Source of the DNA: Pseudoselenomonas ruminantium
GTDB lineage: Bacteria; Bacillota; Negativicutes; Selenomonadales; Selenomonadaceae
Length of the DNA: 64,000 nt
Reading direction: 5' to 3'
Assembly (NCBI RefSeq): GCF_900104055.1
Contig: NZ_FNJQ01000001.1
Span: 62,001 to 126,000 of the forward strand
This document shows positions 8,007 through 17,901 of the stretch, in pieces. The position numbers and the translations under genes were made by a program. Below the pieces are notes generated by a model. That model made no database searches. It was not told the DNA's origin and worked only from the letters and a program-made list of their open reading frames with translations. Numbering within the stretch: position 1 is the stretch's first letter; the number at the start of each line of letters is the position of its first letter.

Positions 8007-9029
8007 TTATTTGATTTCGCGGATCCAGCCTTCCGGTGCTTCCACCGTGCCCATCTGCACACCACGCAGCGTGTTGTAGAGCTTGGTAAGGACAGGGCCC
8101 ATTTCCTGCATGCCGCTCGGGAACTCGATGGTCTTGTCCTTGGCCACGACCTTGCCCACCGGGCAGATAACTGCAGCCGTGCCGCAAAGACCAGCCTCGG
8201 CAAAGTCTTCCAGTTCCGTGAACTTCACCGGACGATGCTCGACCTTGTAGCCCAGGTTCTCAGCCAGAGCCACCAGCGAACGGCGGGTGATGGACGGCAG
8301 GATGGAATCGGACTTCGGCGTCACGATCACATTGTCCTTGGTGACGAACAGGAAGTTGGCACCACCGGTCTCTTCCACATAAGTACGGGTTGCCGCATCC
8401 AGATACATATTTTCATCGAACCCATTCTCATGCGCAACGATATAGGGGTGCAGGCTCATGGCGTAGTTGAGGCCTGCTTTGATATCGCCCGTACCATGCG
8501 GAGCAGCGCGGTCAAAGTCGCTGACGCAGATGGTGATTGGCTTGATGCCGTTCTTGAAGTAAGAACCTACCGGCGTACCGAAGAGACGGAACTGATATTC
8601 ATCGGACGGCTTGACGCCGATGACCGGGCCAGTAGCGAACAGATACGGACGCAGGTACAGGGCACCGCCGGATTCATAGGGAGGAATCCAATCCTTGTTG
8701 GCAGCGACAACCTGATCCACGGCCTCCATGAACATCTCTTCCGGAACCGGCGGCATGACCAGCCGCTTAGCGGAATCCACCATGCGCTTTGCATTCAGGT
8801 CAGGACGGAAGGTAACGATACGGCCATCTTTGGTACGATAAGCCTTCAAGCCTTCAAAAACTTCCTGGCAATACTGTAAAATACCAGCGCACTCATTGAG
8901 CACGATCGTGGCATCTTCTGTCAAACCACCTTTGCCCCATTTGCCATCTTTGTAATTGGCCACATAGCGTTTGGTAATCGGTTGATAGCTAAAACCGAGA
9001 TTTGACCAGTCAATGTTTACATTTGCCAT
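8007..9029 (-). CDS. ilvE: Branched-chain amino acid aminotransferase
   Basis: A 340-residue PLP enzyme that interconverts Val, Leu and Ile with their 2-oxo acids, the last step of their synthesis. It belongs to the longer BCAT form: the PLP lysine is probably K184 in GDIKAGLNYAMS, with the family motifs YLRPYLFATG (about 125) and EETGGANFLF. An upstream GTG in frame (9053) would add 8 residues, but ATG 9029 has AAGGGG at the right distance and starts the conserved end. It has its own strong promoter. ilvD lies upstream in the same orientation with no terminator between. Confidence 0.95.
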   Translation of the reverse strand: MANVNIDWSNLGFSYQPITKRYVANYKDGKWGKGGLTEDATIVLNECAGILQYCQEVFEGLKAYRTKDGRIVTFRPDLNAKRMVDSAKRLVMPPVPEEMFMEAVDQVVAANKDWIPPYESGGALYLRPYLFATGPVIGVKPSDEYQFRLFGTPVGSYFKNGIKPITICVSDFDRAAPHGTGDIKAGLNYAMSLHPYIVAHENGFDENMYLDAATRTYVEETGGANFLFVTKDNVIVTPKSDSILPSITRRSLVALAENLGYKVEHRPVKFTELEDFAEAGLCGTAAVICPVGKVVAKDKTIEFPSGMQEMGPVLTKLYNTLRGVQMGTVEAPEGWIREIK

Positions 9030-9065
9030 ACTAAAACCCCTTTTCTTTTTCACGAAAGTAACTTT

Positions 9066-9094
9066 ATTCTATGCTTGTAATGTACAAATGTCAA
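9066..9094 (-). promoter_or_regulatory. Strong sigma70 promoter of ilvE
   Basis: Minus strand: perfect TTGACA (9089-9094), a 17-bp spacer and TAGAAT (9066-9071), placed 37 bp upstream of the ilvE start. Confidence 0.85.
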
Positions 9095-9108
9095 GGGATT
9101 TTGTACAT
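9080..9108. promoter_or_regulatory. Candidate operator dyad around the ilvE -35 box
   Basis: A 9-bp perfect inverted repeat, ATGTACAAA (9080-9088) and TTTGTACAT (9100-9108), has an 11-bp centre that contains the ilvE -35 hexamer. The arm centres are about two helical turns apart, the geometry expected for a dimeric repressor. No regulator is identified. Confidence 0.5.
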
Positions 9109-9125
9109 ATTTAGAATTTGTGCGC

Positions 9126-10778
9126 TTATTTCACTACTGCACCCGTGCTGGCCGAAGTCGTCATGCGGGCATAGCGGGCCAGATAACCGTGTTTGATCTT
9201 CGGTTCCGGTTTCTGCCAGTTTGCCCGGCGCTTGGCCAGTTCTTCGTCGCTGACCGCCAGTTCCAGCTTGCGGTTCGGGATGTCAATGGTAATCTCGTCC
9301 CCATCTTCAATCAAGGCAATCGGACCGCCTTCCATCGCTTCGGGGGAAACATGGCCCACACAGGCCCCCTGGCTTGCACCGCTGAAACGACCGTCGGTGA
9401 TCAGGCCGACTTTGAGCCCGCGTCCCGTGATGACTGCTGTCGGGTTGAGCATTTCCTGCATACCCGGACCGCCCTTGGGACCTTCGTAGCGAATGACCAC
9501 TACATCGCCGTCATGGATCTCACCGTTCATGATGGCGTCGCAGGCTTCCGGTTCCGAATCATAGCACTTGGCCTTGCCCGTATAAGTCAGCATATCCTCA
9601 GCCACTGCCGATGCCTTGACGACAGCATAGTCCGGGGCCAGATTACCCTTGAGCACGGCAATGCCACCTTCGGAACGGTAAGGCGCCTCCACCGAATGGA
9701 TTACATTGTTATCCTCTACCGGCGTATTCTTGATCCTGTCACCCATGGTGCCCGTTACCGTCAGGGCATCGAGATGGATCAGATCCTTCTTGGCCAGTTC
9801 ATTCATCACGGCCGAAATGCCGCCTGCCTCGTTGAGGTCGACCATATGATGCTTGCCGGCCGGGCTGAGTTTAGCAATATACGGCGTGCGGCGGGAAATC
9901 TCATCAAAGAGCGGTGCCGGAATCTCGATGCCTGCTTCATGGGCAATCGCCGTCAGATGCAGCACCGTATTGGAGGAGCCGCCAATGCCCATATCCACGG
10001 TGATAGCGTTTTCAAACGCCTTCTTCGTCAGGATATCGCGGGGACGGATATTGTTCTTCAAGAGGTCCATGACCACCGCACCGGCGCGCTTGGCCAGCAG
10101 GCGGCGTGCGCCCGTATAAGCAGCCGGAATCGTGCCATTGCCCGGCAGTGCCATGCCCAGTACTTCCGACAGCGAATTCATGGTGTTAGCCGTAAAGAGG
10201 CCCGCGCAGGAACCGCAGCCTGGGCAGCATTTTGCCTCGAGATCTGCCATTTCCTCTGCGCTCATGTCGCCAGCAGCAAACTTGCCGGCGGCTTCAAAGG
10301 CCTGGCTCACGCTGACATCATGGCCCTTATAACGGCCAGGCAGCATCGGGCCGCCGGATACGACTACAGCCGGGATATTCAGACGGGCAGCGGCCATCAG
10401 CATACCGGGCACGACCTTGTCGCAGTTTGGGATCAGGATCAGGGCATCGAAGCCGGAAGCCATCGTCACCGCCTCTACGGAATCAGCGATAAGTTCCCGG
10501 CTGGCCAGGGAATACTTCATGCCTGTATGCCCCATGGCGATACCATCGCAGACACCGATAGCCGGGAATTCGATTGGCGTACCGCCGGCAGCAGCCACAC
10601 CTAATTTCGCCGCTTCCGCGATTTCCCGCAGATGGATATGGCCGGGAATGATCTCATTAAAGGAATTGCAGATACCAATCAGAGGTTTGTTCAAATCCTC
10701 CGGGCCATAGCCATTGGCATGGAACAGGGAACGGTGGGCGCAGCGGGTGGCGCCTTTTTTTACATTATCGCTAATCAT
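9126..10778 (-). CDS. ilvD: Dihydroxy-acid dehydratase
   Basis: A 550-residue iron-sulfur dehydratase that converts 2,3-dihydroxy-3-methyl acids to 2-oxo acids in Val/Ile/Leu synthesis. Cluster cysteines are visible in [13 protein letters not shown] (about residue 110) and [18 protein letters not shown] (about 180). The C-terminal half has [19 protein letters not shown]. Length is typical. TAGGAG precedes the start. It lies between cobO and ilvE with its own promoter; it and ilvE together give two steps of the branched-chain pathway. Confidence 0.96.
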   Translation of the reverse strand: MISDNVKKGATRCAHRSLFHANGYGPEDLNKPLIGICNSFNEIIPGHIHLREIAEAAKLGVAAAGGTPIEFPAIGVCDGIAMGHTGMKYSLASRELIADSVEAVTMASGFDALILIPNCDKVVPGMLMAAARLNIPAVVVSGGPMLPGRYKGHDVSVSQAFEAAGKFAAGDMSAEEMADLEAKCCPGCGSCAGLFTANTMNSLSEVLGMALPGNGTIPAAYTGARRLLAKRAGAVVMDLLKNNIRPRDILTKKAFENAITVDMGIGGSSNTVLHLTAIAHEAGIEIPAPLFDEISRRTPYIAKLSPAGKHHMVDLNEAGGISAVMNELAKKDLIHLDALTVTGTMGDRIKNTPVEDNNVIHSVEAPYRSEGGIAVLKGNLAPDYAVVKASAVAEDMLTYTGKAKCYDSEPEACDAIMNGEIHDGDVVVIRYEGPKGGPGMQEMLNPTAVITGRGLKVGLITDGRFSGASQGACVGHVSPEAMEGGPIALIEDGDEITIDIPNRKLELAVSDEELAKRRANWQKPEPKIKHGYLARYARMTTSASTGAVVK

Positions 10779-10807
10779 CTTTCCACTCTCCTAAGATATT
10801 GAATCGA

Positions 10808-10836
10808 AATATAGTTACAAGTTTACAACTTTACAA
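10808..10836 (-). promoter_or_regulatory. ilvD promoter with tandem TTACAA octamers
   Basis: Minus strand: TTGTAA (10831-10836), a 17-bp spacer and TATATT (10808-10813). On the plus strand the spacer and -35 consist of three direct copies of TTACAA at exact 8-bp steps (10815, 10823, 10831). The 16-mer TTTACAACTTTACAAG (10822-10837) recurs with two mismatches at the glutamine synthetase promoter. Confidence 0.6.
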
Positions 10837-10856
10837 GCGATTTTGCAAGCAATGTG

Positions 10857-11393
10857 TTAAAATTCGATACCTTTTTGTGCTTTGATGCCTTTTTGATACG
10901 GATGTTTGATCTCCTTCATCTCCGTGACCAGATCCGCCCGCTCAATCAGAGACTCAGATGCATCCCGGCCGGTCATGACCAAATGCAGTTCCTCGGGGCG
11001 CAGATCCAGAAGTTCCAGCATATCCGCTTCCGCAATCAGCTCATATTTCACGGCATAGTTGATCTCGTCGAGGATGATCAGGTCCCATTTGCCGCTCTGG
11101 ATCTCTTCCTGGGCGCGCTGCAAGGTTTCTTTCGCCGCTGCCTCATGCTCCTCCTTCGTCGTAGGCCCTTTATTGGTAAAGCCCAGACCACATTGGTCAA
11201 TCTCGATGCGGTCATCGATATTCTTCAAGGTTTCAATGGTCTTAAGTTCACCATAGGTGCATCCCCCCTTGATGAACTGCAGGATCAAAACCCGAAAGCC
11301 ATCGCCCCAGGCGCGGACAGCGAGTCCTAACGCTGCCGTCGTCTTTCCTTTGCCATTTCCCGTATGTACGATTACCAGACCTTGCTTTTTCAT
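10857..11393 (-). CDS. cobO: Corrinoid adenosyltransferase (CobO/BtuR family)
   Basis: A 178-residue P-loop enzyme that transfers the adenosyl group of ATP to Co(I) corrinoids, forming adenosylcobalamin precursors. The Walker A stretch HTGNGKGKTTAALG starts near residue 10, and the WDLIILDEINYA Walker B-like motif lies near 105. Two starts are possible: GTG 11399 sits on top of the GAGGTGAT ribosome site, whereas ATG 11393 is correctly spaced and was chosen. Its role links it to the two cobalamin clusters elsewhere in the window. No riboswitch was seen directly upstream. Confidence 0.93.
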   Translation of the reverse strand: MKKQGLVIVHTGNGKGKTTAALGLAVRAWGDGFRVLILQFIKGGCTYGELKTIETLKNIDDRIEIDQCGLGFTNKGPTTKEEHEAAAKETLQRAQEEIQSGKWDLIILDEINYAVKYELIAEADMLELLDLRPEELHLVMTGRDASESLIERADLVTEMKEIKHPYQKGIKAQKGIEF

Positions 11394-11477
11394 TTTCACA
11401 TCACCTCAAAAATATGCTATACTAATTATTATAATTATAGGTAATTAAAGAAAATCCTGTTTGTGTTGGTGTTATTT

Positions 11478-13097
11478 ATGAAGAAATTTTTGCTATTCAC
11501 CCTGATTATTTTAAGTTTTACCATATTATCTGCCTTTGTGGCGGAAAAAACGGATGTGCTGGGATTGCGTTCCCTGACGCTTTCGACCTCCTTTGATGAG
11601 CAGGACGGGCAGCTGGTCCTTTCCTGGGATCCCCTGCCCTATCCCTGCTTCTATAAGGTAGAAAGCTACTCTCCCACCACCGGGTTGGTGGAGGGGGAAC
11701 CCGAAGCCAAATTCTGGGGCAGTGAATATACCATGAATGCGTCCTATGCCGTGCCCAGCAGTGCTATTCCCATGAACTACCGGGTAACTGCCTATGGCAT
11801 GTTCGGCCCGCTCACAGAGCCATCCGCGCCGATCCTGAACCCGCTGCATACCAAAGATCCGGTGAGCCCCAGTGTGATCCGCCATTACGGCGAAAATCAC
11901 CCCGCAAGCCTCATGCCGTTCCTGGTCTGGCATTCTGTCCCCAACGCAGTCTGCTACGAAGTCGAGCTTTTGGCCGGTAAGCCAGCCCAGGAAGGCGGCA
12001 CCGCCCCGGACAAGAACAATCATCTGGAAAGCACCCAGCTCATCTTCACCAACGGCTGGCAGGCAAACCTCAAGAAATATGCCAACCGCAAATTCATCTA
12101 CTGGCGGGTACGGGCTCTGGACATCCATCATCAGCCCATCGGCGAATTCTCGCCATCAGAGGAGCTCTACATCAATCCGGAACTGCCCCAGCCTGACCAT
12201 CCACTGCTCAATGAGTTCGACCAGATGCCGAACTTCGAGATGCCCATCTATCCGGTCTATCAGTGGATTCCGCTCAATAACATCGAGCGCTACGAGGTGG
12301 AACTCATAATCCATCCCCCCGCAGCCGAAAACGATACCCAGCCCACTGCCGACGCCGCCTGGCGCAAGATCGTCAATTCCGCCACGGCCTGCTATGACGA
12401 GTATCCCCGCCCCTATGCCGGGGATTACTACTGGCGGGTACGCGGCATTGACAAGGCCGGTAATCCTGTCGGCACCTGGTCCGATACCGCGCACTTCGTG
12501 GTCAAGCAACAGCCCGAGCGGGTACCGGTTGCCGTCCTCGGTGACAGCATCACCCATGGCGGCGGTGCCGTATCCAATTCGCCAGCCGCCTTGGAGTACA
12601 GTTACACGACCTACTTCGATTTCCCCTGCCTGAATCTCGGGCGCAGCGGCGATACCTCCACCATGACCTTGCAGCGCTTCGACCAGGATGTGCTGCCCTT
12701 CAGACCGTATAACCTCATCATCCTGACCGGCACCAACAGCCTGCGGGCCACGAACATGCAGCCGGATCTCATCATCAACGACCTGGATGCCATCCGCCAG
12801 AAATGCGAGGCCAACGATATCCGCCCGATTTTCCTGACGCTCATGCCCATCAATCCGGGCAATATCCAGTTCGCCTTCCATACACCCACCGACAAGAAAT
12901 GGGAAGCCAAGCTGCTGCAGGTCAACACCTGGATTCGCAGCCAGCCCTATCACATCGACCTCGAACCCTATTTCTACGATGCCAGCCATAAAGTCATGGA
13001 CACCCAGTTCAGTATCGACGGCCTGCATCCGGACGTGCGGGGCAAGATGCTGATGGGCGAAATCATCAACCAACATAAAGATCTGTTCATAAAATAA
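11478..13097 (+). CDS. Secreted SGNH/GDSL hydrolase with fibronectin-III-like domains
   Basis: About 539 residues from ATG 11478 (a GTG at 11463 is also possible; the ribosome site is weak for both). An N-terminal hydrophobic segment (KKFLLFTLIILSFTILSAF) is a signal peptide or anchor, with no lipobox. Two or three beta-sandwich repeats follow, seen from repeated YWRVRALD and YWRVRGID strands ending in WSD/FSP motifs as in Fn3 modules. The C-terminal SGNH esterase domain has GDSITHG with S357, GTNSL, and the Asp/His pair at D514 and H517 (DGLHPD). The substrate is probably an acylated cell-surface glycan, by inference. It stands alone on the plus strand. Confidence 0.8.
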   Translation: MKKFLLFTLIILSFTILSAFVAEKTDVLGLRSLTLSTSFDEQDGQLVLSWDPLPYPCFYKVESYSPTTGLVEGEPEAKFWGSEYTMNASYAVPSSAIPMNYRVTAYGMFGPLTEPSAPILNPLHTKDPVSPSVIRHYGENHPASLMPFLVWHSVPNAVCYEVELLAGKPAQEGGTAPDKNNHLESTQLIFTNGWQANLKKYANRKFIYWRVRALDIHHQPIGEFSPSEELYINPELPQPDHPLLNEFDQMPNFEMPIYPVYQWIPLNNIERYEVELIIHPPAAENDTQPTADAAWRKIVNSATACYDEYPRPYAGDYYWRVRGIDKAGNPVGTWSDTAHFVVKQQPERVPVAVLGDSITHGGGAVSNSPAALEYSYTTYFDFPCLNLGRSGDTSTMTLQRFDQDVLPFRPYNLIILTGTNSLRATNMQPDLIINDLDAIRQKCEANDIRPIFLTLMPINPGNIQFAFHTPTDKKWEAKLLQVNTWIRSQPYHIDLEPYFYDASHKVMDTQFSIDGLHPDVRGKMLMGEIINQHKDLFIK

Positions 13098-13128
13098 AAA
13101 CTGCCTCTCGCTATGAGAGGCAGTTTTT
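13096..13128. terminator. Bidirectional terminator between the SGNH and lctD genes
   Basis: The stem AAAAACTGCCTCTC/GAGAGGCAGTTTTT with a 5-base loop lies between convergent genes, with T runs on both strands. Confidence 0.9.
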
Positions 13129-13144
13129 TTGCTTAGGTTTACTT

Positions 13145-14548
13145 TTATGCCTGGCAGACCTTATGCGGATTCAGGATGTTATTGGGATCGAATACCTTCT
13201 TGATGCCCCGCATCAGCACGAGGCTGGCCTCCGGCAGGGACTCATTAAGATAGGGCTTCTTCACAAGACCGATGCCATGCTCGCCGGAAACCTGACCGCG
13301 CAGGTCATGGGCTTTTGCATACATGCGGTTCATGGCAATGCCCAGGAGATCCTGCCACTTATCTTCAGGCAGGTCATCCCGCAGAATGTAGACATGCAGA
13401 TTGCCATCGCCGGCATGGCCGAAGGATTTGATGCGGATGCCAATTTCCTGCCGCAGCTGATGGACAAACTCCACAAACGCATTGACCTTATTGCGCGGCA
13501 CAACCACATCCACCTCATCCATCATGCTCGTGGAAGCCTTGATGGCTTCGAGGAAAGCACCACGCGTCTTCCAGACCGGCAGGCTGCGCTCTTCCGTATC
13601 GGCAATCAGGATATCGATAGCCCCTTGATCTAGGCAAATCTGCGCTGTTTCGTCATAGTAGGAAGCGATCTCTTCCATCGTATTGCCATCAAATTTCAGC
13701 AGCAGATAGGCATCGGCCTGATTGTCCGGGAACTTGCGCCCCAAATACTCCTCGGCATCGAGGATGACTTCACGTTCCATGAACTCAATGGCCGTCGGTA
13801 CAGATTTTGCCTGAATGATCAGCGGCACCGTGCCGATTGCCTGTTCCAATGTCGGGAAAGGAACGAGCAGGCTGACGCTCTTCTTCGGCAGTGGCAGCAG
13901 CTTCAGGATGGCCTTGGTCACAAAAGCCAGCGTGCCTTCCGAACCAATCACCATATCCTTGAGGTCGTAGCCAGAGCTGTTCTTGACCACCTTGCCGCCA
14001 AGCTGCATGATCGTGCCATCGGCCAGCACCACTTCCAGCGAACGCACATAGTCACGGGTTACACCGTATTTCACAGCCGTCATACCGCCCGCATTGGTGC
14101 TGATATTGCCACCGATGGTAGCAGATTTCTCACCCGGATCAGGTGGATAGTAAAAGCCTCTCTCTTCCACGTAATTACGCAGTTCCATCAGCAGGACGCC
14201 CGGTTCCACGGTCAGCGTGAGATTTTCCTCATCGAGTTCCAGTACGTGGTTCATCAGTGTGGTATCGATCATGATGCCATGTTCCACGGCTACGGATGCC
14301 CCGACCAGACCGGTACCTGCCCCGCGCGGCGTCACTGCGATATGATGTTCGTTGGCATAGGCCATGAGCTTGGATACTTCTTCCGTGGAAGTCACCCGTG
14401 CTACCAATGACGGATAGGACTTTTCACTGGCCAGTTCATCATGGCTGTATTCCTCATTGATCTCCTCACCAAACAGCAGGCGTTCTCGATCCATAAAGCC
14501 AGCAATAATATCTAAATCTTCTTTGGTAATCTGTTTGTATTCCATCAT
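13145..14548 (-). CDS. lctD: FAD-linked lactate dehydrogenase (GlcD/LctD family)
   Basis: A 467-residue flavoprotein of the FAD-binding-4 family that oxidises lactate (or a related 2-hydroxy acid). The PP-loop style FAD site [13 protein letters not shown] lies near residue 97, with [13 protein letters not shown] near 152 and the C-terminal [10 protein letters not shown] signature near 429. It overlaps the EtfA gene by 4 bp, and both Etf subunits precede it. This order (etfB, etfA, ldh) is the one described for the bifurcating lactate dehydrogenase LctBCD of Acetobacterium woodii. A glycolate oxidase assignment is less likely given this context. Confidence 0.85.
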   Translation of the reverse strand: MMEYKQITKEDLDIIAGFMDRERLLFGEEINEEYSHDELASEKSYPSLVARVTSTEEVSKLMAYANEHHIAVTPRGAGTGLVGASVAVEHGIMIDTTLMNHVLELDEENLTLTVEPGVLLMELRNYVEERGFYYPPDPGEKSATIGGNISTNAGGMTAVKYGVTRDYVRSLEVVLADGTIMQLGGKVVKNSSGYDLKDMVIGSEGTLAFVTKAILKLLPLPKKSVSLLVPFPTLEQAIGTVPLIIQAKSVPTAIEFMEREVILDAEEYLGRKFPDNQADAYLLLKFDGNTMEEIASYYDETAQICLDQGAIDILIADTEERSLPVWKTRGAFLEAIKASTSMMDEVDVVVPRNKVNAFVEFVHQLRQEIGIRIKSFGHAGDGNLHVYILRDDLPEDKWQDLLGIAMNRMYAKAHDLRGQVSGEHGIGLVKKPYLNESLPEASLVLMRGIKKVFDPNNILNPHKVCQA

Positions 14549-15738
14549 GCGATCTTCCTCCCCTGCTGAATCTCGTCAATCAGCTGCGGTATAATCTCGT
14601 ACAAATCCCCGACTACGGCATAGTTAGCCACCTTGAAGATGGATGCCTTGGGATCGCTATTGATTGCGAAGATTTCTTCCGAATGTTCCATGCCAGCCAC
14701 GAACTGGATGGCACCGGAAACGCCGCAGGTGATGATGAGCTTCGGCCTTACTGTACGTCCCGAAAGGCCAATCTGCCGCTTGGCATCCATCCAACCCGCT
14801 TCAATCAGCGGACGGGTGCAGGCAAAATCGCCGCCCAACGCTTCGGATAATTTATATACCAGTTCCAGATCTTCCTTTTTCTTGATGCCGCGGCCGGCCA
14901 CCACCAGCACATCGGCATGCTCGATGCTCTTTTCCTTGGGTTTCTTGGTGATGCCCAAAACGGCAATCCGGGAAGCCAGGGATTTTTCCGGTACATCAAA
15001 AGCTTCTATCACGCCATGCGCCTCCTCGCTACGCTCCGGCGCGTCCATGATCTTATAACGAACCGTAGCCATCTGCGGGCGGGTGTTCGGCGTCAGGATT
15101 TCCGCCATGATATTGCCGCCAAAAGCCGGGCGGATCTGTACCAGATCGGAGTTCTCGTGAATATCCAACACCGTGCAGTCAGCCGTGAGGCCCGTATGGA
15201 AGCGAGCGGCAACACGCGGTGCCAGCTGGCGCCCCACCGGCGTTGCGCCTACCAGAATGGCAGCCGGCTTCACCTGCTTGATGAAATGCTCAAAGACCTT
15301 GGCATAGGATTCCATATTGAATTCACCCAAGGCTTCCTTATCGCAGACATAGACCTTGTCCACACCATAGTGGCGCAGTTCCTCAGCACCTGCACTGATG
15401 TCATGCCCCATAAAGAGCGCATAGACCTGCTGATGGATCTTATCCGCCAATTCCCGGGCCTTGCCCAGCAGTTCATAGGAAACCGGGTGAATGCGGCCAT
15501 CCACATGATCGATATAAACGGCAATCCCCTGCCATTTGCTCTTGTCGATCTGCGGCTTTGCCTCATCCTCCACAAATTCCATGGCGCCATTGCCCTTCTT
15601 CACGCAGAGCTTGCAGAGACGGCAGGCTGCCGAGATTTCCACCTTGCCATCCTTCTCCGTCATGGCACCAAACGGGCAGATGGCCATAAGCGCCTTGATA
15701 TCCTGAATCTTATCCTGATGTACAACTAATTTTCCCAT
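14545..15738 (-). CDS. lctC: Electron transfer flavoprotein alpha subunit with N-terminal ferredoxin domain
   Basis: A 397-residue EtfA. Residues 1-60 form an added ferredoxin-like domain with four cysteines (C21, then C39, C42, C45 in CRLCKLC), enough for one [4Fe-4S] cluster. The Etf alpha domain follows, and the C-terminal FAD domain shows [19 protein letters not shown] and [10 protein letters not shown]. The extra cluster fits electron delivery from reduced ferredoxin in flavin-based bifurcation. It partners the EtfB gene 20 bp upstream and the lactate dehydrogenase that overlaps its end. Confidence 0.9.
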   Translation of the reverse strand: MGKLVVHQDKIQDIKALMAICPFGAMTEKDGKVEISAACRLCKLCVKKGNGAMEFVEDEAKPQIDKSKWQGIAVYIDHVDGRIHPVSYELLGKARELADKIHQQVYALFMGHDISAGAEELRHYGVDKVYVCDKEALGEFNMESYAKVFEHFIKQVKPAAILVGATPVGRQLAPRVAARFHTGLTADCTVLDIHENSDLVQIRPAFGGNIMAEILTPNTRPQMATVRYKIMDAPERSEEAHGVIEAFDVPEKSLASRIAVLGITKKPKEKSIEHADVLVVAGRGIKKKEDLELVYKLSEALGGDFACTRPLIEAGWMDAKRQIGLSGRTVRPKLIITCGVSGAIQFVAGMEHSEEIFAINSDPKASIFKVANYAVVGDLYEIIPQLIDEIQQGRKIA

Positions 15739-15758
15739 TTATGAAACCTCCCAAGTTT

Positions 15759-16550
15759 TTACGCGATAAATTTCTGACTCTTCAGCAGGCTGTACATGCG
15801 GTCTGCCAGTTCCTCACCACTGCCCTGCCAGGTCTCTCTGGCCTTGTGGGATTCCGGCGGGAAGATGCGCTGCACCTGAGTCGGCGAACCATTGAGTCCA
15901 TAATGATGTTCATCCGTATCGCTCATATCGCTCAGCGTGTAGGTTTCAATATCACGGCTGGCCGTTTCCTTGGATTTCTTATAGGACGGCAGGCGCGGTT
16001 CATAGATGTCCTTCTGTACCGTCAACAGACAGGGGAACGAAACCTTGAGCCGTTCCACATCTTCAGACATCTCCATATCCACCAGGATGGAATCATCTTC
16101 GACGCCTTCCACCTGTTTTACATTGCAGACACATGGAATGCCGAGCTGTTCGGAAACCTCCGGACCGACCTGGGCCGTATCACCATCTGTAGTCTGCAGT
16201 CCGCAGAGAATCAAATCGAAGTTACCAAAGCGCTTGATTCCCTGAGAAAGCGTATAACTCGTAGCCAGCACATCCGCACCGCCAAATTTGCGATCCGTTA
16301 TGAGAGCCCCCTTGTCTGCTCCCATCGCAAATGCTTCATATAATATCTTTTTGGCAGGCGGCGGCCCCATGGTCAGTACATTGACCGTACCGCCATACTG
16401 TTCCTTGAGGCGCAGCCCCGTTTCCAGCGCAAAAAGGTCATATGGATTCATCTTGGCATCCGCCCCATTGCGCTTCAGTACACCGGTTACCGGATCGACC
16501 TCAACTTTGTTAGAACCTGGAACTTGCTTGATACAAACGAGAATATTCAT
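15759..16550 (-). CDS. lctB: Electron transfer flavoprotein beta subunit
   Basis: A 263-residue EtfB with the opening MNILVCIKQVPGS and the adenine/FAD-binding stretch CGLQTTDGDTAQVGPEVSEQL (about 115-135). In bifurcating Etfs this subunit holds the flavin that splits electrons between NAD and ferredoxin pathways. A GTG at 16559 is in frame but overlaps the AAGGAGG site; ATG 16550 is 9 bp from it and was chosen. It is the first gene of the lactate operon. Confidence 0.92.
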   Translation of the reverse strand: MNILVCIKQVPGSNKVEVDPVTGVLKRNGADAKMNPYDLFALETGLRLKEQYGGTVNVLTMGPPPAKKILYEAFAMGADKGALITDRKFGGADVLATSYTLSQGIKRFGNFDLILCGLQTTDGDTAQVGPEVSEQLGIPCVCNVKQVEGVEDDSILVDMEMSEDVERLKVSFPCLLTVQKDIYEPRLPSYKKSKETASRDIETYTLSDMSDTDEHHYGLNGSPTQVQRIFPPESHKARETWQGSGEELADRMYSLLKSQKFIA

Positions 16551-16748
16551 TGCTTTCACCCTCCTTGCTTATACTAATTCGTCATATGATTCCTAATTCC
16601 TTCTATTGGATAAAATTTTCTTTCAATTGTGAAATAAATAACTATCACGAACTAAGACGAATCTTCAATAATAAATGCCTATGGCATTATCGATTAAATT
16701 TTGTTATTATAGGTACGTACTAATTTTTTATCGAGGTGTTTTATCTTT

Positions 16749-17894
16749 ATGCAAACCGCAAGTCCACCACGCAAGCCACGTCTCGCTGCCATTGAATACA
16801 TCCGCGGCATCTCCATGATGGGGGTTATCGGCATCCATATCGGCTCTCAATACATCATGAATCCTGCCGCCAATATCCATCTGGTGGCGCTCTTTGAGAC
16901 CTTCACCCGCTTCAGCGTGCCGATATTCTTTTTCATCTCGGCCTTTGGCCTGTTCTACAATCTGAATCTCAACGAGCCCTTCAACTTTTGGAAATTCACT
17001 AAGCGGCGGCTCAAGACCGTACTGATTCCCTATCTGGCCTGGTCATTATTCTACCTTTACCATGACGGTCTGCTCTACGGCGTGGACTTTCCCGATCCTC
17101 TGCATCTGCTGTCCATCCTGTTCTTTGGCAACGCCAAGTATCAGCTCTACTTCATGGTGATCCTGCTCTGGTTCTATCTGCTGATGCCTCTCTGGATTGC
17201 CATGGTACGCCGCCTGACCATTCCGCGCCTCGGCTGGCTGCTGGCCTTGCAGATTGCCTTCGATTACTGGTCAAGTTTCAGCACGTCCTTCAATATATAT
17301 GTCTACGGCCTGCCCGATGACAGCATCCTGAAACCCTTTTTGCTGTACCGCCTGAACTATTGGGTATTGCATTACTTCTTCATCTTTCTGCTGGGCGGCT
17401 ATCTCTCCGTCCACAGCGCAAGATTCATGGAGTTCATGAAATCACATCTGCATGGCCTGACCTGCTTTTTCTTCTTCACCTTGGGCGGGCTGATGACCTA
17501 TTACTACGAAAAGATCTATTTTGACGGCTATACGGCACTGGAAGCCATCAACACAGCCCATCAGCTCTGTCCCTGGGGCATCCTCTACACCATTGCCGCC
17601 AGCCTGTTCTTCTTTGCCGTCTTTACCTATCAAAGCTATCCCCAAAGCTGGAATAGCCTGCTGCATATCTTAGGCAAGCATTCCTACTTCGCCTATCTGG
17701 CCCATCCGCTCTTCATCACCTATATCGGCCTTTGGCTGCAGAACACCGGCCATCTTATGACAGCCCCGGTCGTGATTGCGTTCTACTTCGCCACGCTGCT
17801 GCTCTCCATACTCGCAGCCATCGCCTGCCGCCAGCTCGGTACTTATGTGCCCATCATCAACAAGCTGACCATTGGTGTCTATCCGAAAAAATGA
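16749..17894 (+). CDS. Membrane acyltransferase (acyltransferase-3 family)
   Basis: A 381-residue integral membrane protein with about ten hydrophobic helices. The OafA/NodX-type signature begins at residue 17 (EYIRGISMMGVIGIHIG), where the histidine of the last segment is the likely catalytic base. Such enzymes O-acetylate surface polysaccharides or peptidoglycan, or acylate lipids. GAGGTG precedes the ATG at 16749. It is a single-gene unit between the divergent lactate operon and a shared terminator. The substrate cannot be inferred; one of the surface polysaccharides made by the left-end cluster is possible. Confidence 0.85.
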   Translation: MQTASPPRKPRLAAIEYIRGISMMGVIGIHIGSQYIMNPAANIHLVALFETFTRFSVPIFFFISAFGLFYNLNLNEPFNFWKFTKRRLKTVLIPYLAWSLFYLYHDGLLYGVDFPDPLHLLSILFFGNAKYQLYFMVILLWFYLLMPLWIAMVRRLTIPRLGWLLALQIAFDYWSSFSTSFNIYVYGLPDDSILKPFLLYRLNYWVLHYFFIFLLGGYLSVHSARFMEFMKSHLHGLTCFFFFTLGGLMTYYYEKIYFDGYTALEAINTAHQLCPWGILYTIAASLFFFAVFTYQSYPQSWNSLLHILGKHSYFAYLAHPLFITYIGLWLQNTGHLMTAPVVIAFYFATLLLSILAAIACRQLGTYVPIINKLTIGVYPKK

Positions 17895-17901
17895 CAACGA
17901 C

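Noticed and set aside
16620-16660. Rex-like site (TTGTGAAA ... CACGAA) upstream of the lactate operon
   Set aside because: The half-sites are too far apart for the usual Rex operator and one arm has a mismatch, so it was not called.
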